This document shows positions 49,178 through 57,025 of a stretch of DNA of 64,000 nt, in pieces. The notes under the pieces were generated by a model that was not told where the DNA came from, did no database searches, and was given only the letters and a program-made list of their open reading frames with translations. Within the stretch, counting starts at the first letter, position 1. Every line of letters begins with the position of its first letter. Made by a program: the position numbers and the translations under genes. The stretch spans positions 124,001 to 188,000 of the forward strand of contig NZ_JACXYY010000003.1 of NCBI RefSeq assembly GCF_014779665.1, given 5' to 3'. This DNA comes from Nocardioides hwasunensis. Its GTDB lineage: Bacteria; Actinomycetota; Actinomycetes; Propionibacteriales; Nocardioidaceae.

Positions 49178-51225
49178 TCGTCGCCGATCTGGCGGCGCGA
49201 GGAGCGCGAGCCGACGCGGCCGCGACGCAGGTCACCGGCGAGCACGCGGCCCTCGTTGGCCTTCTCGCGCTCCTGGGCGGCCTGGGACGACCGGAGCTGG
49301 TAGGGCACGGAGATCACCATGACGCCCGGGGTGAAGAGGAGGCGGCCCTTGAGCCGCAGCGCGGTCTGGTTGTGGAGCAGCTGCTCCCACCAGCGGCCGA
49401 CGACGTACTCCGGGATGTAGACCGCGACCACGCCGCGCGGGCTCGCGTTGCGGATCTCCTGGGTGTACTCGACGATCGGGCGCACGACCTCGCGGTAGGG
49501 CGAGTGCAGGACCTTGAGCGGGATGTCGAGGTGCCGGTCGTCCCACTCCTCCAGCAGCCGGTTGGTCGCCTTCGTGTCGACGCTGACGTAGATCGCCTCC
49601 AGCACGTTGGGGCGGGTCGCCCGGGCGAAGGCGAGCGCGCGCAGGGTCGGCTTGTGGAGCTTGGACGCCAGCACGATGGCGTGCACGCGGGTCGGCATGA
49701 TCTTGTCCTGCTCGTCGGCCGCGAGCTCGAGCTCGACCCGGGCGTAGTGGCGCCCGATCGCCTTCATCAGCATGAAGAAGAACGCCATCGCGAGGATGGT
49801 GATCCAGGCGCCGTGGACGAACTTGGTGATCAGCACGATCACCAGGACGACGGCCGTCATGCCGAGACCGAAGGTGTTGATCGCGCGCGAGCGCAGCATC
49901 CGGCGCCGGGCGGCGGGATCGCGCTCGGTGCGCAGGTGGCGGGTCCAGTGCCGGATCATGCCGAGCTGGCTGAGGTTGAACGAGACGAAGACGCCGACGA
50001 TGTAGAGCTGGATGAGCTTGGTGGTCTCGGCATCGAAGGCCCAGATCAGCAGGATCGACATGGCGGCGAGGAAGACGATGCCGTTGCTGTAGGCCAGCCG
50101 GTCGCCGCGCGAGCCCAGGGACCGGGGAGCCAGGCCGTCCTGGGCCAGGATCGAGCCGAGCACCGGGAAGCCGTTGAACGCCGTGTTCGCGGCCAGCACG
50201 AGGATGATCCCGGTGACGGTGACGACGAAGTAGAAGCCGGGCGGGAAGTGGTTGAAGACCCCGGCGGCGATCTGGGCGATCACCGGGTGCTGCTCGTAGC
50301 TGTCCGGCAACGCGCCACCGGAGGCCGTACGCAGCCGGTCGAGCTCGTGCGGGTCGACGAAGCGGATCGTCATCTGCTTGGCCAGCACGATCACGCTCAT
50401 CATCATCGAGATCGCGATCAGGCCGAGCATCAGCAGCGTGGTGGCGGCGTTGCGGCTCTTCGGCTTGCGGAAGGCCGGCACGCCGTTGCTGATGGCCTCG
50501 ACCCCGGTCAGCGCCGCACAGCCCGAGGAGAAGGCTCGCGCCAGCAGGAACATCAGACCGACCTGGGTGAGCGGCTCGTCCCACCCCGGCTGCGGCTCGA
50601 TCACGAGCTGGGCGCTCTCGGCCTGGGGCAGGTCGCCGGCGAGCAGCCGCAGCAGGCCGTACGCGCACATCCCGAGGATGGCGACCATGAACAGGTAGGT
50701 GGGGACCGCGAAGAAGCCGCCGGACTCGCGGACCCCTCGCAGGTTCATCGCAGCGAGGACGATGACGGCGACGATCGCGATCGTCGCCTCGTGCCCGATC
50801 AGCCCGTTGATGGCACCTGCGGCGTACTGCGACGCCGAGGAGATCGACACCGCGACAGTGAGCACGTAGTCGACCAGGAGAGCGCTCGCGACGGTCACCC
50901 CGGCGTTGCGCCCGAGGTTGACCGTGGCGACCTCGTAGTCGCCGCCCCCGGATGGATAGGCGTGCACGGTCTGGCGATAGCTGGCGACGACCGTCAGCAT
51001 CACGAGCGCGACGGCGATGCCGATCTTCCACGACCAGACATAGGTCGAGGCACCGGCGACGGCCAGCATGATGAAGATCTCGTCCGGTGCGTAGGCGACC
51101 GACGACAGCGCGTCGCTGGCGAAGACCGGCAGGGCGATCCGCTTCGGGAGCAGCGTCTCCCCGAGCTGGCTGCTGCGCAGCTTGCGACCCAGCAGGATCC
51201 GCTTCGAGACGTCACCGACACTCAC
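49174..51225 (-). CDS. APC-superfamily potassium transporter, KimA-like
   Basis: A 683-aa protein with about 12 transmembrane helices and a soluble C-terminal tail of about 190 residues, the KimA plan. The N-terminal V-F-A-S-D-A-L-S-S-V-A-Y-A-P-D-E-I and A-Y-P-S-G-G-G-D-Y-E are family signatures for the ion site. KimA is a proton-coupled K+ importer; here the role is inferred from the family and from two adjacent TrkA-type genes. GTG 51225 is chosen (TAGGCT 8 nt before) over an ATG at 51252. Confidence 0.85.
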   Translation of the reverse strand: MSVGDVSKRILLGRKLRSSQLGETLLPKRIALPVFASDALSSVAYAPDEIFIMLAVAGASTYVWSWKIGIAVALVMLTVVASYRQTVHAYPSGGGDYEVATVNLGRNAGVTVASALLVDYVLTVAVSISSASQYAAGAINGLIGHEATIAIVAVIVLAAMNLRGVRESGGFFAVPTYLFMVAILGMCAYGLLRLLAGDLPQAESAQLVIEPQPGWDEPLTQVGLMFLLARAFSSGCAALTGVEAISNGVPAFRKPKSRNAATTLLMLGLIAISMMMSVIVLAKQMTIRFVDPHELDRLRTASGGALPDSYEQHPVIAQIAAGVFNHFPPGFYFVVTVTGIILVLAANTAFNGFPVLGSILAQDGLAPRSLGSRGDRLAYSNGIVFLAAMSILLIWAFDAETTKLIQLYIVGVFVSFNLSQLGMIRHWTRHLRTERDPAARRRMLRSRAINTFGLGMTAVVLVIVLITKFVHGAWITILAMAFFFMLMKAIGRHYARVELELAADEQDKIMPTRVHAIVLASKLHKPTLRALAFARATRPNVLEAIYVSVDTKATNRLLEEWDDRHLDIPLKVLHSPYREVVRPIVEYTQEIRNASPRGVVAVYIPEYVVGRWWEQLLHNQTALRLKGRLLFTPGVMVISVPYQLRSSQAAQEREKANEGRVLAGDLRRGRVGSRSSRRQIGDE

Positions 51226-51233
51226 GGTTGGGA

Positions 51234-51239
51234 AGCCTA
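51234..51239 (-). promoter_or_regulatory. -10 box for leaderless KimA-like gene
   Basis: Minus-strand TAGGCT, 8 nt, then the GTG at 51225. The upstream ATG lies outside the transcript, which decides the start. Confidence 0.5.
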
Positions 51240-51269
51240 GACCCGGCAGCACGGTTCTCCCCGCTGGGA

Positions 51270-51275
51270 TACGGT
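51270..51275 (+). promoter_or_regulatory. -10 box for leaderless TrkA gene
   Basis: TACGGT, 6 nt, then the GTG at 51282. Confidence 0.5.
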
Positions 51276-51281
51276 TCTGGC

Positions 51282-51944
51282 GTGCACGTCGTGATCATGG
51301 GTTGTGGCCGCGTTGGTTCGACGCTTGCCCGGAGCCTCGAGGACCGCAACCACACCGTGTCGATCATCGACAGCGAGCCCGACGCCTTCCGACGTCTCGG
51401 ACCGGAGTTCAACGGCGACAAGGTCACCGGCTACGGCTTCGACCAGCAGGTGCTGGAGAAGGCGGGCATCCGCCGCGCCGACGCCTTCGCCGCGGTCTCG
51501 AGCGGAGACAACTCCAACATCATCGCCGCCCGCGTCGCCCGGGAGACGTTCGGCCTGCAGCAGGTCGTCGCCCGCATCTACGACCCCGGCCGCGCCGAGG
51601 TCTACCAGCGCCTCGGCATCACGACGGTCGCGACGGTCAAGTGGACCGCCGACCAGATCCTGCGCCGACTGCTCCCGGCCGGCGCCGAGCCGGACTTCCG
51701 CGACCCGTCCGGCACGATCCGCGTCGACCACGTCCCGATCCCGGAGGCCTGGATCGGCAACCGGACGGTCGAGTTCCAGATGCAGTCGCGCAGCCGCATC
51801 GCCTGGATCGACCGGCTGGGCGAAGGCATGCTCCCGACCCGGGAGACGGTGCTGCAGGAGGGCGACATGCTCCACCTCGTCATGCGCGAGGAGAACGCCG
51901 CCCACGCCTACGCCGTCCTCGAGTCCGGCCCCGAAGCCGACTGA
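51282..51944 (+). CDS. TrkA-type potassium-channel regulatory protein (RCK_N and RCK_C), first copy
   Basis: A 220-aa cytosolic gating subunit. The N-terminal Rossmann fold has I-M-G-C-G-R-V-G-S-T-L-A and, at the end of strand 2, I-I-D-S-E for NAD(H) or ATP. The RCK_C part covers about 140-215 (D-H-V-P-I-P onward). Relatives are the CeoB/CeoC (TrkA) proteins of mycobacteria. It faces away from the KimA-like gene and precedes a second TrkA gene by 44 nt. Confidence 0.92.
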   Translation: MHVVIMGCGRVGSTLARSLEDRNHTVSIIDSEPDAFRRLGPEFNGDKVTGYGFDQQVLEKAGIRRADAFAAVSSGDNSNIIAARVARETFGLQQVVARIYDPGRAEVYQRLGITTVATVKWTADQILRRLLPAGAEPDFRDPSGTIRVDHVPIPEAWIGNRTVEFQMQSRSRIAWIDRLGEGMLPTRETVLQEGDMLHLVMREENAAHAYAVLESGPEAD

Positions 51945-51988
51945 CCCCGCCCACCGACCACAGACCCTGAGCCAGGAGCACTGCACAC

Positions 51989-52654
51989 ATGCGCGTCGCC
52001 ATCGCCGGAGCCGGGGCCGTGGGTCGATCGATCGCCCGCGAGCTGATCGAGAACGGCCACCAGGTCCTGCTCATCGACAAGAACCCGTCCTCGATCCGCC
52101 CCGAGCGCGTCCCCAACGCCGAGTGGCTGCTGGCCGACTCGTGCGAGCTGTCCTCACTGGCTGAGGCCCAGCTCGGCAAGTGCGACGTCGTCATCGCCGC
52201 GACCGGCGACGACAAGGCCAACCTGGTCACCTCGCTCCTCGCGAAGACGGAGTTCGGTGTGCCGCGGACCGTCGGCCGGGTGAACCACCCCAACAACGAG
52301 TGGCTCTTCACCGAGGCCTGGGGCGTCGACGTCAACGTCTCCACCCCGCGCATCATGTCCGCGCTGGTCGAGGAGGCCGTCTCGATCGGTGACCTGGTCC
52401 GTCTCTTCACCTTCCGCCAGGGCAACGCCAACCTGGTGGAGCTCACCCTGTCCGCGGACTCCCCCTTCGTCGGCACGCCGGCCGGGCTCGTCCCGTTCCC
52501 GGACAACTGCGCCCTCGTCACGATCCTGCGCGACGGGCAGGTCTACACGCCCGAGGCGGAGCAGCCGCTGGAGTCCGGCGACGAGCTGCTGTTCGTGGTG
52601 CCGGCCGAGGTCGAGGCCGAGCTCGAGCAGCTGCTCTCCCCCGGCCACCACTGA
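51989..52654 (+). CDS. TrkA-type potassium-channel regulatory protein, second copy
   Basis: A 221-aa protein with A-I-A-G-A-G-A-V-G-R-S-I-A (Rossmann loop) and L-I-D-K-N, then G-D-D-K-A-N-L-V-T-S-L and an RCK_C domain (S-P-F-V-G-T-P onward). It differs clearly from the first copy, as CeoC does from CeoB, and the two probably form a mixed ring. GAGCCAGGAGC precedes the ATG. It ends 7 nt from the convergent DUF3159 gene. Confidence 0.92.
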   Translation: MRVAIAGAGAVGRSIARELIENGHQVLLIDKNPSSIRPERVPNAEWLLADSCELSSLAEAQLGKCDVVIAATGDDKANLVTSLLAKTEFGVPRTVGRVNHPNNEWLFTEAWGVDVNVSTPRIMSALVEEAVSIGDLVRLFTFRQGNANLVELTLSADSPFVGTPAGLVPFPDNCALVTILRDGQVYTPEAEQPLESGDELLFVVPAEVEAELEQLLSPGHH

Positions 52655-52661
52655 GGGTCGC

Positions 52662-53417
52662 TCAGGCCGGTGCGGCCTCCGCCGCCACCGGGGTCCGGTT
52701 GCGCGAAAGCAGCCACACCATCGAGCCGAGCGCGGCCAGCTGGAGCGGCCAGCCGAGCACGATCTTCAGCACGCCGAGCGCGGCGACCGCGGTGTCGGGG
52801 TCGATCGACCCGGAGCTGCCGGCCAGCCAGATGGGTGCCTGGATGGCCACCCGGAGGATGCACGGCGCCACCAGGAGCCAGGTCAGCCGGCTGCACAGCC
52901 TCACGATCTGCCGGTCGGAGCGCCACGCCGTCGGGTCGCCGGTGATGCTGCCGACCATGAAACCCACCAGCGGCCAGCGGATGAGGCAGGTGAACGCCAG
53001 CACGACGGCGTACCCGCCGTTGTAGAGGATCCCGGGCAGGAAGTAGGCCAGGGCCTGGTCCTGCTCCGAGCCACCCGCTGACGCCGAGCGATGGACGAAG
53101 AACCAGCCGATGCCGATCCCGAAGAGAGCGTTGACGACGAACTGCACCGTCGAGCGCTGCACCAGGCGGATCGCCAGCAGCACCAGCGCCGCGCCGATGC
53201 TCACGTAGAGCGCGAGCTGGAGGTCGCGCATCGTGAGCCAGGTGGCGGTGAACAGGATCGTCGGGACGGCCGCCTCGGCCATGCCCCGTCGACCGCCCAG
53301 GGCCTTGGAGAGCTGCTGGCGCACGACGGCCTCGACGGTGTCGGTGTCAGCGGCCGCCTTCGCGGGCTCGCGAGCCTCGTCGGTCTGGGCCTCGTCAGCC
53401 GGCTTCGGGTCCGTCAC
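52662..53417 (-). CDS. DUF3159 membrane protein
   Basis: A 251-aa integral membrane protein of the DUF3159 family, function unknown. A hydrophilic, Ala/Asp-rich start (about 50 aa) leads to about six hydrophobic helices, with A-V-P-T-I-L-F-T-A-T-W-L-T and R-W-P-L-V-G-F-M-V-G in the conserved core. GTG 53417 overlaps the OB-fold gene stop by 4 nt (GTGA), which fixes the start. Confidence 0.88.
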   Translation of the reverse strand: MTDPKPADEAQTDEAREPAKAAADTDTVEAVVRQQLSKALGGRRGMAEAAVPTILFTATWLTMRDLQLALYVSIGAALVLLAIRLVQRSTVQFVVNALFGIGIGWFFVHRSASAGGSEQDQALAYFLPGILYNGGYAVVLAFTCLIRWPLVGFMVGSITGDPTAWRSDRQIVRLCSRLTWLLVAPCILRVAIQAPIWLAGSSGSIDPDTAVAALGVLKIVLGWPLQLAALGSMVWLLSRNRTPVAAEAAPA

Positions 53418-53785
53418 GGGCGCAGCTCGTAGCGGGGGTTGAACATGAGAGGTACGTCGCTCTGTCGTCCGATGCAGCCCGCCACCACCACCGACCGACC
53501 GGGATCGACTCCCGTGATCCGACGGCGGCCCAGCCACACGACGGTGATCACGCCCGAGCCGTCGTCCAGCTCGGCCTCGAGGGCCGGGACGCCGCCTCGC
53601 GGGCGGAGCGTCACCGTGCGCAGCACACCGCTCACCACGACGTGCTCCCGCTCGGGAGCATCCGCGATCGCAACGGCCTCGCCGTGGTCGCCGGACTTCA
53701 GGGACTCACGCAGGTCCCGCTGGTTCTGGTCGGAGCTGTCCGCCCACTTGGAGAGGGCCTGGCGCAGGCGACTCTTCTCGGCCAT
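53414..53785 (-). CDS. OB-fold nucleic-acid-binding protein
   Basis: A 123-aa protein. A helical N-terminus (R-L-R-Q-A-L-S-K-W) precedes an OB-type barrel: V-V-V-S-G-V-L-R-T-V-T-L-R-P, L-E-A-E-L-D-D-G-S-G-V-I-T-V-V-W-L-G and I-T-G-V-D-P-G-R-S-V-V-V-A-G. This is the tRNA-anticodon-type OB family found next to DUF3159 and DUF3710 in actinobacteria. The ligand is unknown. It lies 3 nt past the DUF3710 gene. Confidence 0.88.
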   Translation of the reverse strand: MAEKSRLRQALSKWADSSDQNQRDLRESLKSGDHGEAVAIADAPEREHVVVSGVLRTVTLRPRGGVPALEAELDDGSGVITVVWLGRRRITGVDPGRSVVVAGCIGRQSDVPLMFNPRYELRP

Positions 53786-53788
53786 GGC

Positions 53789-54415
53789 TCACCGCACCCG
53801 GCGGGCGTCGTCCGGCAACGTCACGGGCAACGGCTCTCCGACCGGCATCGCACCCTCGCCCCGGCGTACGACGACCTGGGCGAGCGCGTCCTCCCACTCC
53901 GAGGTCTCCTCCGGCTCGAGGGCCGGGCGGCCGAGGAAGGAGGCGCGCAGCATCCAGCGGTCGCCGTTGATGCCGATGATGCGGGACGGCTGGACGGCGT
54001 CGGTGCCGTCGGGACGCTTGACCGGGACCTGGCACAGCAGCTCGGTGCCCCAGCGACCCTCGCGCTCGGTGACCTGGCCTCCGCGACGGACCATGTCCTC
54101 CGCGATCTGCGGCCGGACGTCGGACCACAGGTCGCCGTGCCTGGGTGCTGCGAAGGCCTGGAACTCGCACGCGCCGTCGGACCCGGCCAGCATGACCGAC
54201 CGGACCTGGCCGCTCTGCTCGTCGACCTGCAGGCGGAGCTCCCGATCGGCGATCGCCGGCACGAGGACCGAGCCGAGGTCGGCGCGGTCGATCTCGTCGC
54301 CCTCGACCTCCGAGACGTCGAACGGCCCGACACGGGTGTCCGCGGGGGCGTCGGGTGAGGCCTCCTCAGCGGTCGCAGCGGAATCGGTGGCCTCTGCCTT
54401 GCGGCGGAACTTCAC
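53789..54415 (-). CDS. DUF3710 protein
   Basis: A 208-aa soluble protein of the actinobacterial DUF3710 family, function unknown. The first 35 residues are basic then Ala/Glu-rich and unstructured. Conserved stretches are G-P-F-D-V-S-E-V, R-A-D-L-G-S-V-L-V-P and D-R-W-M-L-R-A-S-F-L-G-R-P-A. GTG 54415 follows AAGGAG by about 7 nt. It is 28 nt past dut in a dut-DUF3710-OB-DUF3159 run. Confidence 0.88.
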   Translation of the reverse strand: MKFRRKAEATDSAATAEEASPDAPADTRVGPFDVSEVEGDEIDRADLGSVLVPAIADRELRLQVDEQSGQVRSVMLAGSDGACEFQAFAAPRHGDLWSDVRPQIAEDMVRRGGQVTEREGRWGTELLCQVPVKRPDGTDAVQPSRIIGINGDRWMLRASFLGRPALEPEETSEWEDALAQVVVRRGEGAMPVGEPLPVTLPDDARRVR

Positions 54416-54443
54416 GTCAGCTTCTCCTTGGTCGCGAACCGGC

Positions 54444-54950
54444 TCAGGGACGTGAGCCGGTACCTGTAGAACCGTAGCCCCCGGAACCCCGCACCGAGTC
54501 CGGCAGCACCCCCACCTCGACGAACCGGGCCCGCTCGAACCGCTGGATGACCAGCTGGGCGATCCGGTCACCGCGGCTCAGCGAGACCGCCTCGACGGGG
54601 TCGTGGTTGATCAGCATCACCTTGATCTCGCCGCGGTAGCCCGCGTCCACGGTGCCGGGGGTGTTGACGATCGACAACCCGTGCCGGGCCGCGAGGCCGG
54701 ACCTCGGGTGGACCAGCGCGACGTAGCCGTCGGGCAGGGCGATCGACAGGCCGGTAGGGACCAGCGCGCGCTCGCCGGGGCCGAGGGTCACGTCGACCGT
54801 GGTGTGCAGGTCCGCGCCCGCGTCTCCCGGGTGCGCGTAGGACGGCAGCGGCAGGTCGGGATCGAGCCGGACGACGGCGATGTCGAGGTCGTGATCACGG
54901 TCATGGTCGCGGTCATCGTCACGGTCGTGGTCGAGGTCGTGGTCGGGCAC
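54444..54950 (-). CDS. dut: dUTP diphosphatase with His/Asp repeat N-terminus
   Basis: Hydrolyses dUTP to dUMP, keeping uracil out of DNA and supplying thymidylate synthesis. The protein is 168 aa. All five trimeric-dUTPase motifs are seen: A-G-A-D-L near residue 47, [23 protein letters not shown] and [10 protein letters not shown]. Residues 3-23 are an odd D-H-D-R/D-H-D-L run coded by a 6-bp tandem repeat, absent from the usual enzyme. GTG 54950 has no ribosome site and lies 10-15 nt past a TATAGA box, so it may be near-leaderless. Confidence 0.92.
   Translation of the reverse strand: MPDHDLDHDRDDDRDHDRDHDLDIAVVRLDPDLPLPSYAHPGDAGADLHTTVDVTLGPGERALVPTGLSIALPDGYVALVHPRSGLAARHGLSIVNTPGTVDAGYRGEIKVMLINHDPVEAVSLSRGDRIAQLVIQRFERARFVEVGVLPDSVRGSGGYGSTGTGSRP
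54882..54947 (-). repeat. Hexanucleotide repeat coding the dut N-terminus
   Basis: About ten imperfect 6-bp units (GGTCRT/GGTCGC type, read on plus) lie head to tail. Read as dut codons they give Asp-His and Asp-Arg pairs. Gain or loss of units would keep frame. Confidence 0.75.
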
Positions 54951-54960
54951 GGGAGGTGAA

Positions 54961-54968
54961 TCTATAGG
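54961..54968. promoter_or_regulatory. Symmetric -10 shared by divergent dut and DUF3093 genes
   Basis: CTATAG (54962-54967) is its own complement. Read plus it gives TATAGG with 9 nt to the DUF3093 GTG; read minus it gives TATAGA with about 12 nt to the dut GTG. One AT-rich spot would open for both polymerases. Confidence 0.55.
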
Positions 54969-54977
54969 CTCTGCGCC

Positions 54978-55436
54978 GTGGACTACGCCGAACGCCTCAC
55001 CGTCCCGCTGCGATGGTGGGCGCAGGGCACGATGCTCGTGGCGTCGTTGTGGCTGGCCCTCGTCGTCGCCGTGCCCGGCATCTTCGCCTGGTCCACGACC
55101 GTGGTGGCGCTGGGCCTCATGGTGGCGCTCTTCACCTCCTACGGCCGTGCGCGCGTGGCCGTCGACGGGTCCACCTTCCGCGCCGGTCGGGCGCACATCT
55201 CCTTGACGCACGTCGGTGAGGTCACCCCCCTCGACGCGGAGGGCGTACGCCGACAGGCCGGTGTGGACGCCGACGCACGGGCCTACCTGCTGCTCCGTCC
55301 CTACGTGAAGCGCGGCGTGCGTGTCGACATCACCGACCCTGCCGATCCCGCGCCCTACTGGCTCGTGAGCTGCCGACGGCCCGATGCGCTCGTCTCAGCC
55401 CTGGAGGCGGGGCGGACCGGCTCGACCGCTGGGTAG
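54978..55436 (+). CDS. DUF3093 membrane protein
   Basis: A 152-aa protein with two hydrophobic helices close together (about residues 12-55) and a cytosolic beta-rich C-terminus. It contains the DUF3093 start [40 protein letters not shown] is the conserved end. It lies opposite dut, as in mycobacteria. Function unknown. Its TAG stop forms part of the next gene's -10. Confidence 0.88.
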   Translation: MDYAERLTVPLRWWAQGTMLVASLWLALVVAVPGIFAWSTTVVALGLMVALFTSYGRARVAVDGSTFRAGRAHISLTHVGEVTPLDAEGVRRQAGVDADARAYLLLRPYVKRGVRVDITDPADPAPYWLVSCRRPDALVSALEAGRTGSTAG

Positions 55437-55439
55437 GGT
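55434..55439 (+). promoter_or_regulatory. -10 box containing the DUF3093 stop codon
   Basis: TAGGGT; the TAG is the stop of DUF3093. Seven nt later is the DUF4235 ATG at 55447. Confidence 0.5.
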
Positions 55440-55446
55440 GGGTCGC

Positions 55447-55752
55447 ATGGCCTCCAAGGACTCGAACAGCAAGTTCTACTCGGCGTTCTCCCTCATCGCC
55501 GCCATCGGTGCGGCGGCAGTCGCCAAGAAGGCCCTCAACACCTCCTGGCAGGCCGCGACGGGCAAGAAGCCGCCGGAGAACCCGGCCGACCCCGACGTCA
55601 GCATCGGTGAGGCGGTCATGTGGGCGACCCTCAGCGGCACGCTGATCGGCGTGGCCCGGATGCTCGCCACCCGCCGCGCGGCCCACTACTACGCCCGCTC
55701 CACCGGTCACCTCCCCGGGCAGCTGCAGAAGGACGGCCAGCGCGCCCGCTAG
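55447..55752 (+). CDS. DUF4235 small membrane protein
   Basis: A 101-aa protein with two hydrophobic stretches (about residues 10-28 and 53-72) and a cytosolic Arg/Gln-rich end. A-A-V-A-K-K-A-L-N-T-S-W-Q-A-A-T-G-K-K-P-P and E-A-V-M-W-A-T-L-S-G-T-L-I-G are the family core. Function unknown. It probably has its own leaderless promoter. Confidence 0.88.
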   Translation: MASKDSNSKFYSAFSLIAAIGAAAVAKKALNTSWQAATGKKPPENPADPDVSIGEAVMWATLSGTLIGVARMLATRRAAHYYARSTGHLPGQLQKDGQRAR

Positions 55753-56274
55753 GCCTGCCGGTCTGTCGGTTGGCCGGTCTGCCGGTCCGGCCTCGCAGGT
55801 GCCTGACCTGCGCGAACTGCTCCCGCCGGCTCGACCGCGCCCACCGGAGGCACGCGCCTGCCCGGCAACCCCGGTCGCGCCGCAACGGCGGTCGAGTCTG
55901 CGTTGGCCGCCGTTGTCGCGCAGCCTCACCGCGCCACTGGTCGTTGAGTCTCCGAGAGACTCATGGTCCAGACGTGCCGTCGACGCCCGCCGCCACTCGC
56001 CAGTGAGTCTCTGAGCGACTCACGGCCCGGACGCGACCTGCGGCCGCTCCCCCGAGTCGTGAGTCCGTCAGCGACTCACCGGCCAGTGGCCGCGGAGGCG
56101 GGTACGGAGACGCCGGGCGACGCCATCGCGGGCCACGCAGTGTCCACAGCCCGCCGCTCCGAGGGTCGTGTGGGCCGGTTGTGGAGGACGGCTCTCGGAT
56201 GTCGGATCGCTGTCGTGGGATGGCGTACGACGCGGTGCGACTGCTCGCGTGACCGACCCGGAGGAGGCACGACC
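55753..56274. other. 522-nt non-coding region with palindromes
   Basis: No convincing gene. It begins with repeats of GCCGGTCTG-like words just past DUF4235 and then holds three spaced palindromes (55945-56079). Last comes a stretch with TCCACAG and TTGTGGA before the XRE gene. A GGAGG (56260-56267) serves that gene. No promoter is clear. Confidence 0.7.
55945..56079. repeat. Three palindromes spaced about 57 bp apart
   Basis: TGAGTCTCCGAGAGACTCA (55945-55963), and two 21-bp copies with GTGAGTC/GACTCAC arms at 56003-56023 and 56059-56079. Starts are 56-58 bp apart. The spacers share GG(T/C)CC-type starts, so this may be a degenerate tandem repeat of a whole unit. Confidence 0.8.
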
Positions 56275-56940
56275 ATGAGCCATCCCGACGACCAGGATCC
56301 GACAGACATCGACCCGACGACGTGGGACTCGATGGCCAACTGGAGCGAGGAGGAGCGGGAGTACTGGCGGATGGGTCCGTTCCCGGGCGGGATACCGGGG
56401 CTCGTACGCCGCATCAGGCGGATCCTCGACGTGTCCCAGCGCGGGCTGGCGGCGCTTCTCGGGGTGTCCCAGTCGGTGGTCGCCCGGTGGGAGACCGCTC
56501 GCACCAGTCCGCGTGCGACGGTCCTGGAGCGGCTGCTCCGGATGGCTCGGCTCGAGGTGACCTTCTCCGACGAGGAGACCGGCGAGCAGGTGGAGCCGAT
56601 GCGCGCCGACGGCGTCAGGAAGCACGGCGGCAGCCGCTACCCCGCGCACACGGACCTGCGGGTGACCGGGTGGTGGATACCGAGGTCGGCGCTGAAGAGG
56701 TCGACGATCGAGCGGTTCACCTGGCGGGACCGGTCACGGGCGAGGAAGGACCCGGCGATCAGCTACTCCACGTCGGCGTACTTCAAGGAGCGCGAGCGCA
56801 CGTTGTGGGGCACCCCCGACGATCACCCCGCGCTCCACCAGCAGGTGGCGGAGGCGATGCACCTCGAGGAGGTGCGCGCGGACCGCCTGCGCGAGCTCCG
56901 GGAGCGCGACGAGCGTCGCCTGCGAGGGGATGCGGCCTGA
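56275..56940 (+). CDS. XRE-family helix-turn-helix regulator with unknown C-terminal part
   Basis: A 221-aa protein. Residues about 40-95 form an XRE-type DNA-binding domain (I-L-D-V-S-Q-R-G-L-A-A-L-L-G-V-S-Q-S-V-V-A-R-W-E). The C-terminal part has no family I recognise; it contains R-Y-P-A-H-T-D-L-R-V and ends in an Arg/Glu-rich helix. GAGGAGG lies 7 nt before the ATG. It lies between DUF4235 and DUF4193, inside a block conserved elsewhere, so it may be an insertion. Confidence 0.8.
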   Translation: MSHPDDQDPTDIDPTTWDSMANWSEEEREYWRMGPFPGGIPGLVRRIRRILDVSQRGLAALLGVSQSVVARWETARTSPRATVLERLLRMARLEVTFSDEETGEQVEPMRADGVRKHGGSRYPAHTDLRVTGWWIPRSALKRSTIERFTWRDRSRARKDPAISYSTSAYFKERERTLWGTPDDHPALHQQVAEAMHLEEVRADRLRELRERDERRLRGDAA

Positions 56941-56954
56941 GACGGACACGACAC

Positions 56955-56985
56955 AGCGCCCGTCCCCTTGCGGGGAACGAGCGCT
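56955..56985. terminator. Hairpin between the XRE gene and DUF4193
   Basis: AGCGC/GCGCT outer arms and CGTCCCC pairing with GGGGAACG (one bulged base) around TTGC. It lies between convergent genes and may serve both. Confidence 0.6.
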
Positions 56986-57025
56986 GACGCGTTCGAGGTG
57001 GTGCCTTCTCAGATGCCGTGAAACG

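Noticed and set aside
51225..51252. ATG at 51252 as the KimA-like start
   Set aside because: The -10 TAGGCT (51239-51234) lies between this ATG and the GTG, so the ATG would not be transcribed from it.
55753..56080. Spaced palindromes as a CRISPR array
   Set aside because: Only three units, the repeats are not identical, the spacers resemble one another, and there are no cas genes.
56143..56200. TGTCCACAG and TTGTGGA words resembling DnaA boxes
   Set aside because: Only two imperfect matches, no AT-rich stretch and no dnaA or dnaN nearby, so there is no case for an origin.
56955..56985. Hairpin after the XRE gene as a tRNA fragment
   Set aside because: It has a tRNA-like arm but no T-loop consensus, no anticodon arm and no full cloverleaf.
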